From Epiperipatus broadwayi (lineage: Eukaryota; Onychophora; Udeonychophora; Euonychophora; Peripatidae), in assembly GCA_028023455.1 (NCBI GenBank), contig JAQFVV010006246.1, forward strand, positions 5,100,363-5,164,362: 64,000 nt of DNA. The letters run 5' to 3'. A program made the position numbers and the translations under genes. Positions 1-12,067 of the stretch are shown in pieces. The notes beneath the pieces are model-generated. The model saw only the letters and a list, made by a program, of their open reading frames with translations. It was not told the DNA's origin and did no database searches. The first letter of the stretch is position 1; each line of letters opens with the position of its first letter.

Positions 1-25
1 ATTTCAGTTTATTATCGATTATAAA

Positions 26-2829
26 ATGTCATCTTAAAAATCTGGAGCTCAAAAATGCAAGGAAATACAGAAACATGATGAGATTAATAAAAAGGGTTGA
101 CAAATGCTTTTTCAATTTGGCTTCAAATACAAAACAGGCAAAACTAATCAAAATGAAACTTTAAATTCAGAACAATGTGAGACAAATGCAGAACTGAAAT
201 AAAGATCAGTATCTCATTAGGCCAGATTTAGAGAAACAATTGAATGTTAGTGATGAGAGCACTTCACTATCTGCAGAATCCAAGCATGGTAGACATAGTA
301 AAGAGAAGGTCAAATACCAGAATTGCTATTGGACTTCTTATAAGGGAGGTGCCTTCTCAATTGGATATAGAAAACTATGTTATTAAAGATCATACTGACT
401 TTCCTAAAAATTTCCCAAAGATATAGATAACCAGGGTTTCCTGAAGGTTTGTGATGATGGTGTTCTAGTTGTATTTTTATATTGGATTATTTCCACAATC
501 TAATATTGATATGTGTTTTTAGAAAAAAAATAACTATTTAAATATTTCAAATACATTCAACTGTTAGTAATGTTTGATGTGCTATTACTAACAGTTGAAT
601 GTATTTGGAATATTTAAATAAAATTAATTTTTTCTAAAGACATTCAATACACATTAAATGATGGAAATAGTCCAGTATAAGAATATAATATAGATAACCA
701 GGTTTTTCCCAAAAGTATTCTAACAATTTCAAAGTTTAAATGGTGAAAAACCTGCCTGAGATTGGGTTGTTTGGAGTGAATTTGAACAAGTATTAATTTG
801 TTTTCCTTATCAATAATTTTTGAACAAGAATTTGCTGTAGCATTAGTTCAACATCTAAGTCTATGCTTGCATCAACATAAAGATGATAAGCAGCTAAAAG
901 GGGCAAAAATGGTGTATTTGTATCCTAGAAGATAAGAGAAACAATAGTCATACACAATGTCATCTGGTTTGCAAGAACTAGGAAGAAGCCTGTCATCTGG
1001 CAAAGGCATTGACAATCTATTGGAGGCATCAATTGAAACAAAATCTATCTAGTGATACAACATTGTGAAATGCAATATTGATGTTATGCTATTCTTTGGT
1101 AATCATGGGGTTGCTTTGCATGGCAGTTCTCAGCACATTGGTGAAAAAGTTAATGGAAAATTTCTGGGAGTCATAGAGTTGTTGTTTCATTGGATACAAT
1201 TCTAAAAGATCATGTGTTTCAAGTTAAAGAGTCACAAGAAAAGAGAGAACAACTTCAAGTACATTATTTCAGTGCCAATTTCAAAAATGAGTTACTTGCT
1301 GAATGTTTCTCACTTGTAAAGTAACACATGTTGGAGGACAGGACTGCAAAATAGTTTGCTGTTATCGTTGATTCCATGCCAAATTCATCTCATGTTAAAC
1401 AAACAGCATTTCTTTTGCACTATATAATAATACATAGAAACTAGTACGAAATTGTAGAAATTTTTTTACAATTTATTGAGACAAACCTATGACAGAATAT
1501 GATATAGCACAGATAAGAATTGAAACAATGAAAAAATACAATATACCAGTGTTGGATTGTCATGTACAGAGCTATGATAATGCAGCCAATATGGCAGGAA
1601 AATATGAAGATGCACAAGCAAGAATACTTGAGCACTGTGAAACAGCTTTATTTTCAACATGTTAATGACACACATTTAATTTGTATGGAAATAATGCCAC
1701 AGAATGCATTCCTGAAGCCATAATATACTATGAAATTGTACAAACTGTTTACAATTTGTTTAGTTCTAGTGCAAGTGGTGGAAAATCTTGCAGAAGTGTA
1801 TTAGCTGTTCTTTTTATAGCATGCCTAACACACGATGGTCAGACTGTGTTGAAAATATAAAGCCCTTTGTAGCTCATCTTCCAGACATCAAATTAGAAAA
1901 TCTATTGGAGTTGACCTTCTGCCAAAACAAGAATGGAGATTATTGGAGTTTTGTCTTATGTCACATCATTCATTTGTGTGATAATGTCTGTTGTATGGTA
2001 CCCAATATTAATTCTAGTTTATATCTGTAACAAAGTTATTCAGTCCAGAAATGCATTGTTAAATGTTAAAGTGTTCAACTTAAAAAACTTGATTTCAGAA
2101 CTGACAACTCTTCAGAACAGCTGGAAAAGTATGTAGAGTAAAGTTAAGCATGTTACTACTAATTTGTGCATAAAAATGAACCTTTCTGCAAACTTGAGAT
2201 GTAGCAAAATGCAAAAGAAAGGGGTTCCATGATGGAGGTGCTACAGAAGAAGCAGATTGAAAACAAAATGAAATTAATGAATTCCCTGAGGAAGCATGTT
2301 TCAGAAAGTTTGTTTTCTATATGATATTGGATAATGTACATATACTGACTGTTTTTTTCAATGCTGCAGTGAATATTTTTGAGAAATTCAGCTTTCTCTG
2401 GAGATATCTATCAATTTCTCAAGATGAACTGAAAGAAAGGTCAAAATTACTGGCAGATCAATATTCTATTCCACTGTTATCAGTGAAGATCTTCTGTTTG
2501 TTAAGCAAATTTTAGAGAGAGCCAACTGAGTCTATTAGAGCTATTGAATTGCTTGAAGAGATATAAACTGGAAGGACTCTTTCCTAATATGTATCTGCCT
2601 CTGTATTGTATTAACAATTCCTGCAACTGTCACATCTGCAGAGCACTCATTCAGTAAACTAAAGCTAATAAAAAATTATCTAAGATTGACAATGTCACAG
2701 GGGTGATGTGTAGATTTGGCAAGACTTAGTATTGAATATGATCTTGCAAAAATGATTGATTTTGATAATGTGATTCATAGTTTTGCCAGGAAAAAGGCTA
2801 GGAAAGCACCTTTGTTTAGCAGAATATAA
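26..2829 (+). pseudogene. Degenerate hAT-superfamily transposase (ZMYM1-like)
   Basis: This is a dead DNA transposase, read in several plus-strand frames. An ATG at 26 is followed almost at once by a stop, then by a basic N-terminal segment. Around 740-790 the frame reads like the TTF-type zinc-finger region of the family (GEKPA, stop, DWVVWSEFEQ). Around 1100-1320 it reads like the region before the catalytic fold (HIGEKVNGKFLGVIELL). Around 1570-1620 it contains YDNAANMAGKYEDAQA, a stretch strongly conserved in ZMYM1-like hAT proteins. The C-terminal dimerisation region lies at about 2630-2826 (SAEHSFSKLKLIKNYLR, then the FARKKARK end), with a stop at 2827-2829. Many stops and frameshifts separate these pieces, so no intact product is possible. 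In this family the enzyme cuts and pastes DNA and needs a DDE-type triad, which I did not try to place. The hAT call rests on family motifs recognised by eye. Confidence 0.85.
436..687. mobile_element. Foldback MITE inserted in the hAT transposase
   Basis: Positions 477-570 and about 587-681 form a near-perfect inverted repeat of roughly 94 bp arms around a short loop. The stretch is bordered by the same 15 bp direct repeat (ATATAGATAACCAGG) at 421-435 and 688-702, which looks like a target duplication. The hAT reading frame is interrupted exactly here and resumes to the right. The inverted repeat does not start at the left copy of the direct repeat: about 40 bp at 436-476 are unpaired. So either the element has an asymmetric left end or the duplication arose in another way. 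There is no coding capacity. Confidence 0.7.
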
Positions 2830-5046
2830 GTGCCATTACATCTCAACTATAATTTTAATGAGCTTGTAATGAATCTTATATTAAATCCATTGCTTATGTA
2901 TGTTGTTTCATTATTGTTTATATATTAATGTGTATTATTGTTTTTATTATATTTTACAGAAGTATCTGCCTTCTTTTTAATATATTTGAAAGTATGTTTG
3001 AATGTAATTGATAAATGTGCAATTATGATATTATTGATTTATATGGAAGTGGGCTATATTAGTCTTGTTTCAGCACTTAATAATCCTCTCTGCACCCTGG
3101 CTAAGGTCTCTCATACAATAGAATTGTCTAAAACATTCTAGATTATGATTCATGCCACAACATATTTATAAATTTTCAAACTTGAAATGTATCAGTTTGT
3201 TTGGCACGACTAAACATTTTCTAGCTTTAAAGTTAAGTCAACAAATCTTCATAATTATATCGATGATTTATATTGTAAGGGGTGGCTTACAACTCAATCA
3301 TTCCCACCAGGATTAACCCACTTATTAAATTAAGTCCATCATGAAACTTGCACTAATAATGGGAATGTTATTTAATTATTATTAACACGTATGTATATGT
3401 ACAACACATATGTTTATTTATATGAGCATTTAATCAAATAAGTCATAATAAATTATTGTTTTTATAATGGATCATTTAGTAACACAAAATATTATAGGAA
3501 ATGATATTATATATATACACATTATATATATACTCTATTTGATAAGTTTTAATAGATTGTTATGTATCCTAAACTGAACATTAGAGTGACACAATTTGAT
3601 GTTAAGTAACTTGGAGATGACCTGATATCAAGTTAAGTAGTTAAAAAACAGAATATGAAACTATGATTTTATTGTTTCAGTTATTTTTTTTATTAATGAA
3701 ATGTACTTAACAATGGGCAGCCATGTCAATCTAACAGGAAATGAAGATCTTAGTGTACCGTGAGGCATAAGCATGTACTGTATAAAAGCAAAAATCTTTT
3801 AAAATCTTTCCTTTTGAAAACAATACATATGTTATCATGAACTAACAGCAGTTGAGTTAAAAATGACATCTTTTATTTGAATAACAGGTTTCTTTAAATC
3901 AAGTACTGTATTATAAATTTTATCAAATTTAGCAGAAAGTGCTATGAAATGAAAATTAAGAATAATTTATAAATTTTTGTAATAACTAGATCATTTTCTG
4001 ATGATGAGTGGAAGAATTTTGATATTTTTAAATCTTGTCACAAAAAGAAAAACTAATTCTGTTAATAGTTAAAGCAAAAATAGAATAATTTATTTAATAT
4101 ATATATATATAAATTCTTCTATATATAAAAAGTAATATATGATTATAAATAGTTATCTAATGTTATTTTGAGATGCAAATGGGGTAAAAGAAAACATGCT
4201 ATGGTGTGATCGCTTTTCCCCCTAACATGTTTGCTAAAACTTCTATTTTTTCTACTTTATTATAATACCTAAAACCCTATTTTGTTCTACTTTATTATAA
4301 TACCTAAGAAGATGTCTGTTGCCCAAAAAGAAACGTGCATAAAAGTATAAAGAGATGGATCTGCTAAGAATTGATGTGTTTATTAATACGGTGAGTTAAA
4401 CTGCTTATTGGAAATTACCATGCCTAAATATCATGAACTACTACTACTAGAATGATTTTATAAACTTTGTTTCAACTATTATTTTTTATCAAGGGATTAA
4501 TGTTGTAAATTTGCTTTGATTTTTATTTTATCTGTTGTTTTATTTTCATATTCAGATGGTGAACTTCACAGTTTATGTTGCGAAAGATTTCATTTTTAGA
4601 GTTAGTAGAGAAGAAGAGGGGGGCGGTTAACTTAGTTATTTTCTTTTTTATAATTGTAAATAAAATCTAGGTTATCTCATCTAATTTCTTGCTGCTTAAC
4701 ATCAGGTTATCTATCTATATATTGAGGTAAGTTTCCATCTATTTTTACACAGATTAAATTACAGCACTTGGTAGATTACAAAATTCATCTTATATATTAT
4801 ATATTGTTGATTAACCATTGTTATATGTTATTTCAGTGTGAATGACTAATAACTAGTATAAATTCTTTTATCTATCATATATAGATTTAAACTTAGATTG
4901 GGAGGGAGGGGATGGACTTAAATCAAATAAATCATTTTTCTGCAGGAATAAATCAATATTATTATAAACAAGGCAATGGATGTTTAATTTAGTAAGTCAG
5001 AATCACAATCATTTTGAATCATTAATATTCTTTTTTTTTTTTTTTT
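2830..5046. other. AT-rich stretch with no recognised gene
   Basis: Short open frames here (for example 2938-3141) have no recognisable domain. The segment near 3080-3110 (CTCTGCACCCTGGCTAAGG) could be the end of the neighbouring hAT element, but I could not match it to a left end. A 23 bp phrase ending in TTATTATAATACCTAA occurs twice at about 4249-4306. The rest is AT-rich simple sequence. Confidence 0.5.
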
Positions 5047-6409
5047 GGTACATGGGTATTATTCTTGCAACCGAGGAAAGATAGGAGGACTTTTCACATT
5101 CGTATCAATACACTGCTAACTTTTTAATGTTGTTATTTTGGCAACATCAAACATTAGAAAAAGATTAGAAAGTTAGCAATGCTTTGATACAAATGTGAAA
5201 AGTCATCCTATTTTTCCTTTGTTGCAGAAATAATATTCAATACAGTTTTACAAAGACAATAAAAAATATTACATAAGATAAACACGTATTTATGAATTTT
5301 ACACAGATGCAAGCTAACTTTTGATACTTACTTAATTTGATCAATTTCAACAAAAAAAAAATATGTGGTCCATGTTGCAGGAGGGGAAAAAAAGCCACAT
5401 AAATATATATTTTTATAAAAGTAAATATATTCTATGAAATATATACTTACGCAGATGATTCTCACATACCAAGTGGTGATGGTCAGTAGCAAACCCCCCC
5501 CCATCCTTCCTCCTTCTCTGAAAAAGTTGTCGAACAAGTGATTGACCAGTACATGCTCTAAATGGAATACTGCCAGGCAATCTATTTTTTCGAATAAACA
5601 AATAAGTCCTTCTATCTTTCCTTGGTTGCAGAAATAATACTCAATACAGTTTTACAAAAACAAAAAAAATATATGAGATATACACATACTTTTACAAATT
5701 GTACACGGATCCAAACTAACTTTTGATGCTTACTTAATTTGATCAATTAAAAATATATATATATGGTCCATAAAAAAAAAGCTCATATAAATATATTTTT
5801 ATAAAAGTAAATAAGAAAAAATATTCTATGAAATATACACTTATCCAGACGATTCTTGCATACAAAATGGTGATTGTCAGTAGTACCCCCCTCCCACCAT
5901 CCTTCCTCATTCTCCAAAAGATTTGTGGAACAAGTGATTGCCCAGTACATACTCTAAATGGAATTCTGCCAGGCAATCTAATTTTTGGAATAAACAAAGT
6001 CAACCTCTTCATTCAATTACAATTAAATAATAAACTTTTAATTCAAAGATTCAAAAATGCAGAAGTCAGTCAATAAACAAGTTGAATTTGGAAAAAAAAA
6101 AAACCAGAAGTAAATAATGCAGTTGAAATTAAAAATATTAAACCAAATTCACAATAATAACAAATGGTAAGTTTAAAATGTACAAACGACAAACTTTTGA
6201 ATCAGAAAAAAAAACCAAAATGTCCAAAAAAGCACCTATATAATAGTTTCAGTTGATACATTTCAAGCACGTTCAAAAACACATTTTTTGATGAGGGAAA
6301 AAACTCAAATCGCAAGGATTTATTTAATGTTCGCAACATTATGCCTTTATCGCGTATGTAAAATGTTGCCCTATCTTTCCTAGGTTGCAGGAATAATACC
6401 CAAGTACCT
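5047..6409. mobile_element. Non-autonomous TIR element carrying duplicated cassettes
   Basis: The left end (GGTACATGGGTATTATTC at 5047) and the right end (reverse complement at about 6371-6409) match over roughly 38 bp as terminal inverted repeats. Immediately inside the left end, 5058-5120 is again complementary to about 5170-5240, giving a nested foldback. The end motif (TTTCCTTGGTTGCAGAAATAAT type) recurs at 5215, 5615 and 6375, so the element looks assembled from repeated modules. No transposase was recognised. It lies about 1.7 kb upstream of ABAT exon 1. Confidence 0.6.
5210..6012 (-). repeat. Tandem pair of ~404 bp modules with exon-like open segments
   Basis: Two tandem units (about 5210-5613 and 5614-6012; anchor points 404 bp apart) sit inside the TIR element. 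On the minus strand each has an open segment with conserved peptide sequence: RLPGSIPFRACTGQSLV in the first and RLPGRIPFRVCTGQSLV in the second, both followed by a Lys/Arg-rich stretch and KDGG. In the first unit the open segment runs into a consensus splice donor (GTAAGTAT, reading leftward from 5450). In the second the donor has become ATAAGTG. This resembles a captured and duplicated exon. I do not recognise the protein, and chance open frames in a repeat are the alternative. Confidence 0.5.
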
Positions 6410-8072
6410 TTTTTTTTGTATATTTCATGACTTTGTAAATAATGAGTGACATAAGTGGATTTCTACCATAGGATAAAGGGTATGGAGTTATAAAATTATT
6501 AACTGATAGAATGGTAGAAGTTCATATTTGACATACATATATATATATATTATTTTCTTTATTATTATTTAAAGTACTTTATTTCTAAATTCATATTATC
6601 ATTGTTAATAAGTGTTAAATAGTTTGCATTATTCTAGTTTTTGGTTTATTGAGTTATCAGGGCATTCAACTGTCCACTAATAATTAGATATGCACACACC
6701 TATTTCATTTTTATATAATAGTTTTGTGATAAATTAAATATTTTAAAAGCTAGTTGTAACCTATATAGAGGTGCGAAAGTTGCTTCGTGTATCTGATTAT
6801 AGCTGTTAAGAGAGTCAAAGGCAATATTCTCCCTGGGTTCGAATATTAGGGCATAACGGAATCAGAAAGGGGTGGGAGGTGGATGAACTAACCTAAATTG
6901 TATCTGATATTATCAAATAGGTATAGAGTAGTCAATTAAAAGTACATGCAATCATTGGTCATTTCATCAAGTTTTCATCAGCATCCTACCTGAGGACTCA
7001 AAGTCCGACTATAGTTAGATTGACTTTTTCCCTTTCCCAACCTGGTAGAACTCTGCGAACCATTACATCTGGTGCAATTAATCATGGCACATTGAACCAT
7101 AGTTTCCAGACTGTTACATTTGCATTATAGCTTAGATGCCAGACTTTTCCCCATCCGTTACAATATATATAATCATATTTCTTCTGATGCACATAAATAG
7201 CTAATAATGGCTAGATCTCATTTAAGTTCTAGCAAGATTAGATGTAAGTAAGTCCTGTTAAAAATAGAGTTCAAAACTTATATTTGAAATCTGTCTTTTT
7301 GTAAAAGATGAATAATACACTTCAGTTATACGAAAAATGACTGATCGAGTTTTTCAATTAAGAATCTTAAAAAATAAAAAAGGAGAAGGCCAATTAAATC
7401 TAAGAAGGTGAAAGTGTAGATTAATTAAATTTTGTCTAATAATTATTTGTTATATTAGCGTAATATATATATACGTTGAAGTATGTAATTTGCAGTTAAG
7501 CAATAAATATACACTTACACACATATATAGATATGCATATTAAATTATCCAGATCGATTCATTATTTATATCATAGAATACTAGTCTATTGCTTAAGGGT
7601 AACTTATTTAAAAATCTGAATATGTTTATATTGATAGTTAAAAGGAAAAATTATCCATCATTATCGCGGAACACAACAAATAGTAAATTAAATGTTGATT
7701 TATTTGCATTATAAATATTAAAAACTTAATAGAAGTTGTAAATTTAAAGTATAAAAAATTGATATTTTTGCAAATTGTTAAGTTTTTCAAAATAAAATTC
7801 GCGACTAACAATAGTTCTGGTGAAATAAATCAATAAAATATAAAAGCTTTTTAGTAGCGAGTAAAAACAACGACGCGATCTTCTTTACTTGGAATAGATG
7901 ACCCTTATAAGTTTTAAAACCTGTTTTACATTAAATGATATGGCTTTTAATAGTATGTTTTGTTTGAGTAGTTGATAGTAATAATTTCTCGTAATCATAT
8001 GTTTTTTTTTACGCCCTCTATTGTTTCGATTTCCATATGAACTTTGACTTCGGTTTTTCCTTTGCGCTTTGA
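6410..8072. other. 5' flank of ABAT, with a possible SINE remnant
   Basis: The part nearest the gene (about 7860-8072) is less AT-rich than its surroundings and has several CpG dinucleotides. It holds no TATA box or initiator that I can defend, so a dispersed, TATA-less promoter is only an inference. Around 6770-7180 there is a moderately GC-rich patch with a B-box-like GGGTTCGAATAT at about 6836. It could be an old tRNA-derived SINE, but I found no second copy in the window. Confidence 0.35.
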
Positions 8073-8151
8073 ATGAAAATGGCTTCCTTAGCGATTCTCT
8101 CTCGATTTGCCGCTAGCAATAAGGGCAAAATAATTCTCCACAAAATTAATT
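8073..8151 (+). CDS. ABAT: 4-aminobutyrate aminotransferase, mitochondrial: coding exon 1
   Basis: First coding exon of GABA transaminase, the pyridoxal-phosphate enzyme of the mitochondrial matrix that converts GABA and 2-oxoglutarate to succinate semialdehyde and glutamate. It encodes residues 1-26 plus the first base of codon 27. The peptide (MKMASLAILSRFAASNKGK...) has no acidic residue and several Lys/Arg, Ser and Ala residues, as expected of a mitochondrial targeting leader. Two in-frame ATGs exist (8073 and 8079); the second begins MAS. The donor at 8152 is GTAAGTATT, close to consensus, and leaves a T that exactly completes a Phe codon with the first two bases of exon 2. This exon is poorly conserved in the family. 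Its assignment rests on phase, leader character and the absence of any other leader-like start, not on direct sequence matches. Confidence 0.72.
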
Positions 8152-9519
8152 GTAAGTATTTTTTTTCTCCAGAGTAATAGAAAGAAAAACATTATTTGTA
8201 GAATAGTAAAATGATATTCCGATCTTTCAAAATATTAATATAAGCGTCAGAATATGGGAAACTCGCCTGCTGTTGATTCTTAGTTTTTTTTTCCATTTAT
8301 TGAATTTTTCCATTGTAAGAGCGAAAAAAAAAAGTGAATAACTGTGATAAAATTGTGATATTGTTGTTTGAATATAAAATGTAAATATTTAGCTATTATA
8401 ATAATACAATGTATCTAAATTTTATCGTCTGCATTTTTTTTTCTTCCCCATTGTTTTCGATAATTTAGGTTATATTGTTTTTTTGTTTTTTTTAAAAGAA
8501 AAGAACAATTAAAATCTTAAGTCATTTTTTTTATTCGCCAAAAGATAATCTTACGCATCCTATACAAGATTTTACAGCCCAAGTCTCCATAATTTATATT
8601 TGTTCGATTGAATTATGATTGTAATTTGCTTATTTTTAATTAATTACAATAATTATTAATTGTTAAACTGCCTTTAATACTGAGATGCTGTATAATGATT
8701 GCAAATGGTAATAAATAAGAAAAGGAGGGGGTATCATATATCTTGAGTGCTGTGTTCAGGCTACCAATGGGCTCAACAGATGACGGTTAAGAGAATGATT
8801 TTTACTTATAAAGGCTTACTGTGAATAATAAAATGTACTTCATCAAGAATTCCTTATGCCTTTTAAAATAGGATTTTGGTACATCAAAGATGATGGGGTA
8901 AGCTTAATAGACGACAGTTCTTAGTTGTCATCTTTGCTCAACTCATGCAATCACTAATGAGTCAGTTTGGAACTGGTTTTTCAGTGAGACAGGAGTTTGA
9001 GCTGGAAAAGTTTATATGATTAGGTAGCCCTATTTAGGGATCCTCTGTTTACCAGGGATGTGGAAGAATCTGTCTCACCTAGTCTCACTAGATTGTCATG
9101 CATGGTAGAATACTCATTACAGAGGTAATAATAAAAATTAATAAGCATTACAAATTTTAATTTTTTTTCATACATGGAATGCCCAAACTTTTTTTTATAC
9201 AAACTCTTCAACACCAGAATTGAGGACTGCACTGATGGCGGAGGAGCTATCAAGATTTAAGATTGATATAATTTAATATCAATATAGCTGCTTTTAGTGA
9301 AACTTATTTTTCAAAGAAAGAAAGTTTAAAAAAGTCTAATTTAGTATTTTTTATTGTTGGAATTCTTTGTATTTTGAAAAAGGAAATGTTTTATTCTTTG
9401 ATGTATAGTATTATTACAGCAATGCCATTAAAAGATCTAATTTTTCTTCTTGGAAACTTTAATGCACCGGTTGAGACAAATAATAGACTTTGGCCAAAAA
9501 ATATTAGAAATACGTGTCG
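8152..9519. other. Start of ABAT intron 1, no features recognised
   Basis: AT-rich intronic sequence with homopolymer runs. The minus-strand open frame at 9020-9253 shows no domain I recognise. Confidence 0.5.
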
Positions 9520-9642
9520 GTACTAAATATAAGGAATTTGAACACAGACTTTCAAGAACCCTTCATCTATCCACACTGTCTCATACACTGATACACATGA
9601 CCACACACATGTAAAAAAGATAAATAATCACCAATATTCATA

Positions 9643-9668
9643 TTTCACGCTGAACTAGCACTCATCAG
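9643..9668 (-). ncRNA. Hammerhead-ribozyme-like core, copy A
   Basis: On the minus strand CTGATGAG is followed by a short hairpin (GTGCT-AGTTC-AGCGT, with two wobble pairs) and then GAAAT, the order expected of a hammerhead core (CUGAUGA, stem II, GAAA). The five bases before the core (ACCAA) could form the 3' side of stem I with TTGGC-like sequence about 55-60 nt upstream. I could not place a proper stem III or an NUH cleavage triplet, so activity is doubtful. Confidence 0.35.
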
Positions 9669-10238
9669 TTGGTCCAGATTATCATCTTCCACACATATAT
9701 ATAACCATTGCTCAGTTTATATTAAGATAGCAAATCTTTATACTTTAATGGACAGACTTCAATCTACTCCAATCTCCAACTCTTCAGCCATCCATATCAT
9801 TGAAAATCTGATGATGGAAAGTCCAAATCCCATGCTGATGCCAATATTATTGCCTTTTATATGTATTGAAATGAATAATGTCTCACTCTACTCCAATCTC
9901 CAACTCTTCAATCATCCATACCATTGAAAATCTGATGATGGAAAGCCCAAATTCCATGCTGATGCTAATATTATTTCCACACCCATGTTGATCTCAAGTC
10001 ACTCTGATCCCTCATGTATAAATAAGACTTTATTCATTTAAACACATAGAAAAGGCAATAATATTGGCATCAGCATGAGATTTGGGTTTTCCATCATCAG
10101 ATTTTCAATGGTATGGACAGCTGAAGAGTTGGAGGTTGGAGTAGATTGAAACCTGTCCATTAAAGTTTGAAGATTGCTATCTTAATATAAACTGAGCATG
10201 GATTATATATATATGTGAGAGATGATAATCTGGATCAA

Positions 10239-10264
10239 CTGATGAGTGCTGGTTCAACACAAAA
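10239..10264 (+). ncRNA. Hammerhead-ribozyme-like core, copy B
   Basis: Counterpart of copy A in the opposite arm of the foldback. CTGATGAG is followed by GTGCTGGTTCAACAC, which pairs except for one C-A mismatch, then AAAAT where GAAAT is expected. The G of the GAAA box is lost, so this copy is very probably inactive even if the family is real. Confidence 0.25.
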
Positions 10265-10390
10265 TACATATATTGGTGAATATTTATCTTTTCTACATGT
10301 GTGTGGTTATGTGTATCAGTGATATAAGATAGTATGGATAGTTGAAGGATGCTTGAAAATCTGTGTTTAAATCCCCTATATTTACAATTA

Positions 10391-11939
10391 AGCTCCAGGT
10401 AAATGAAGAATGCCTGTATTTCAAATATTAGTATTGGTACTGTAAATTCAAATCGTCTGTTATTATTGAATTTTTGTACTACATATGAATTGATTAAAAT
10501 AGTTTATTTAAGTTGAAAAACTGCTGTAAAGGAATATAGAAACATCCATGTTCAAAACAATGACATTTAATAGATTCCATTATAGTTCAGTCAGAATATA
10601 AGAAAAATTCACATTATGCAAGCACACATTGCTGAACAGATTAGATGCTGCAAGATTAAAATTTTGGATTAAAAAGTAGGTATTATTTCAATCATATTCA
10701 CAAGAAAATTGATTCTCATTCTTTACAAGAATTTACTATATGCACGAAATTTCAACAGCTATTAAAAGTGCTAATTTAGATCTTCAGGAATGTCATATTA
10801 TTAATGCATAGAAATGAATACAAGTACATTTATTCTTTGTTTCACTAAAAAAAAGAATCATGACTAGTATTTTGACAATAATCTTATAACTAGTGATTTG
10901 ATTAAAATGAAATATATGGCATTTTCTTAATGAATAGTGTACTGGTTGAAAATGTATGTCCATCCAACAAAATTTAGAATCTAAGCAAAGGTACCCTGAA
11001 TCCAATCATGCCCGAGATACACAGGTCAGGAGCAATCATGAATTCTAACCTGTTTGCCCATTCCCCAAATCTATAACACTATGGACAACACTCTACAGTG
11101 ATACTACATAAATTAATTATTTCTGGACCTAGTGCTACATTGTTTTGCATGAGAACTCAGCTGATGATGATGATGAGAGATTGAGTGAACCCAAGATATA
11201 AGTTAAAAGCATACATAAATATAAATGTTATTAAAGAGATTCGAACAACTGAATTAAGTTTAAAAATATAAATATTTATTTTGATAAAATTCAAAATTTT
11301 ATATATGTATAATCCACGTCACACAGTTTAAACTATTATTTTGGTCACAAATCTTTGACAATCTTTATTCAATTATTTTCTTTTAATAGATATGCAGTTA
11401 CAATACTGAACGTATATTTAAAATAGGATTTTACTGAACGTATATTTAAAATAGGATTTTATTCAATGTACAAAATAAATTTATCTGGGTGATTGGTAGA
11501 TGTCTATACATTAAAACACATATAAAGATATGACAATAATAGAGTTTTTCTGTTTGGATGATTTTAATGGGATGCCCTTGGCATTTCATACATAAGTTTA
11601 TTTTCATTTACAGAATTTGTTTACAACACTGAAATGAGGATACATTGTGATCAAAATATGCTTAAAACATTTATTTATTAAACATTTTCGACATTTAACT
11701 ATCAGATATTGCAAAACTTAAGGGAATTGATTATTTCAATAAAGGGGAGGGCAGCTTCATGAGAAGTTGGATCTAAATTCCAACTAAAAATATTACAAAG
11801 AGAAAAACGTTTCATTATTACACATCATTACGATTTATTTTGTCAAACAGGCTAAAAGAAAACTACTATAAGAAATTGTGGTGTTAGCATTATAGCTGAA
11901 TATTTGCGGACTCAATATTTTGAGGTGCTTTATCATATT
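10391..11939. other. Intron 1, low-information stretch
   Basis: No genes recognised. A 28 bp phrase (starting CTGAACGTATATTTAAAATA) is tandemly duplicated at about 11407-11462, and there is a short (GAT)n tract near 11161. Confidence 0.5.
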
Positions 11940-12067
11940 ATGGAAGAAAACAGTCTAGACGACTTGCCACCCCCATATTTTGTGGAATCAACTGACAAAA
12001 GGTCCTCGGATGGAGATGCAAATGGACCAAATTTTGCTGGAATTATCCCATGCATTGCTCTCGTTGT
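11940..12067 (+). CDS. Orphan exon-like open segment with PPPY motif and good donor
   Basis: From an ATG at 11940 the frame stays open for 42 codons and reads MEENSLDDLPPPYFVESTD, then a polar stretch (residues 20-32), then a hydrophobic run FAGIIPCIALVV. It ends at a consensus donor, GTGAGTAT, at 12068. Without splicing it stops at a TGA three bases after the GT. Composition is markedly less AT-rich than the flanks, and codon content is protein-like. PPPY is a WW-domain ligand motif and the hydrophobic run could begin a membrane segment. I do not recognise the protein and found no convincing next exon. It lies in the ABAT sense direction but shows no similarity to the enzyme. It could be the first exon of a nested gene, a transposon-borne exon, or chance. 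The opposite strand is also open across this stretch (11933-12160), which weakens the case. Confidence 0.35.

Larger units (their letters stand above)
9520..10390. mobile_element. Large foldback element (~320 bp arms)
   Basis: The left arm (about 9525-9866) and right arm (about 10050-10385) are reverse complements over most of their length with scattered mismatches. For example, ATGCTGATGCCAATATTATT at 9833-9852 faces its complement at about 10055-10075. The loop holds a partial direct copy of the arm end (the CTCCAATCTCCAACTCTTCA phrase near 9758 recurs near 9894). Weaker complementarity may extend outwards to about 9460 and 10470. There is no coding potential. The arms belong to the same family as the repeats at 13830-14110 and 14128-14484, and each arm carries a hammerhead-like core. 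Confidence 0.75.
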
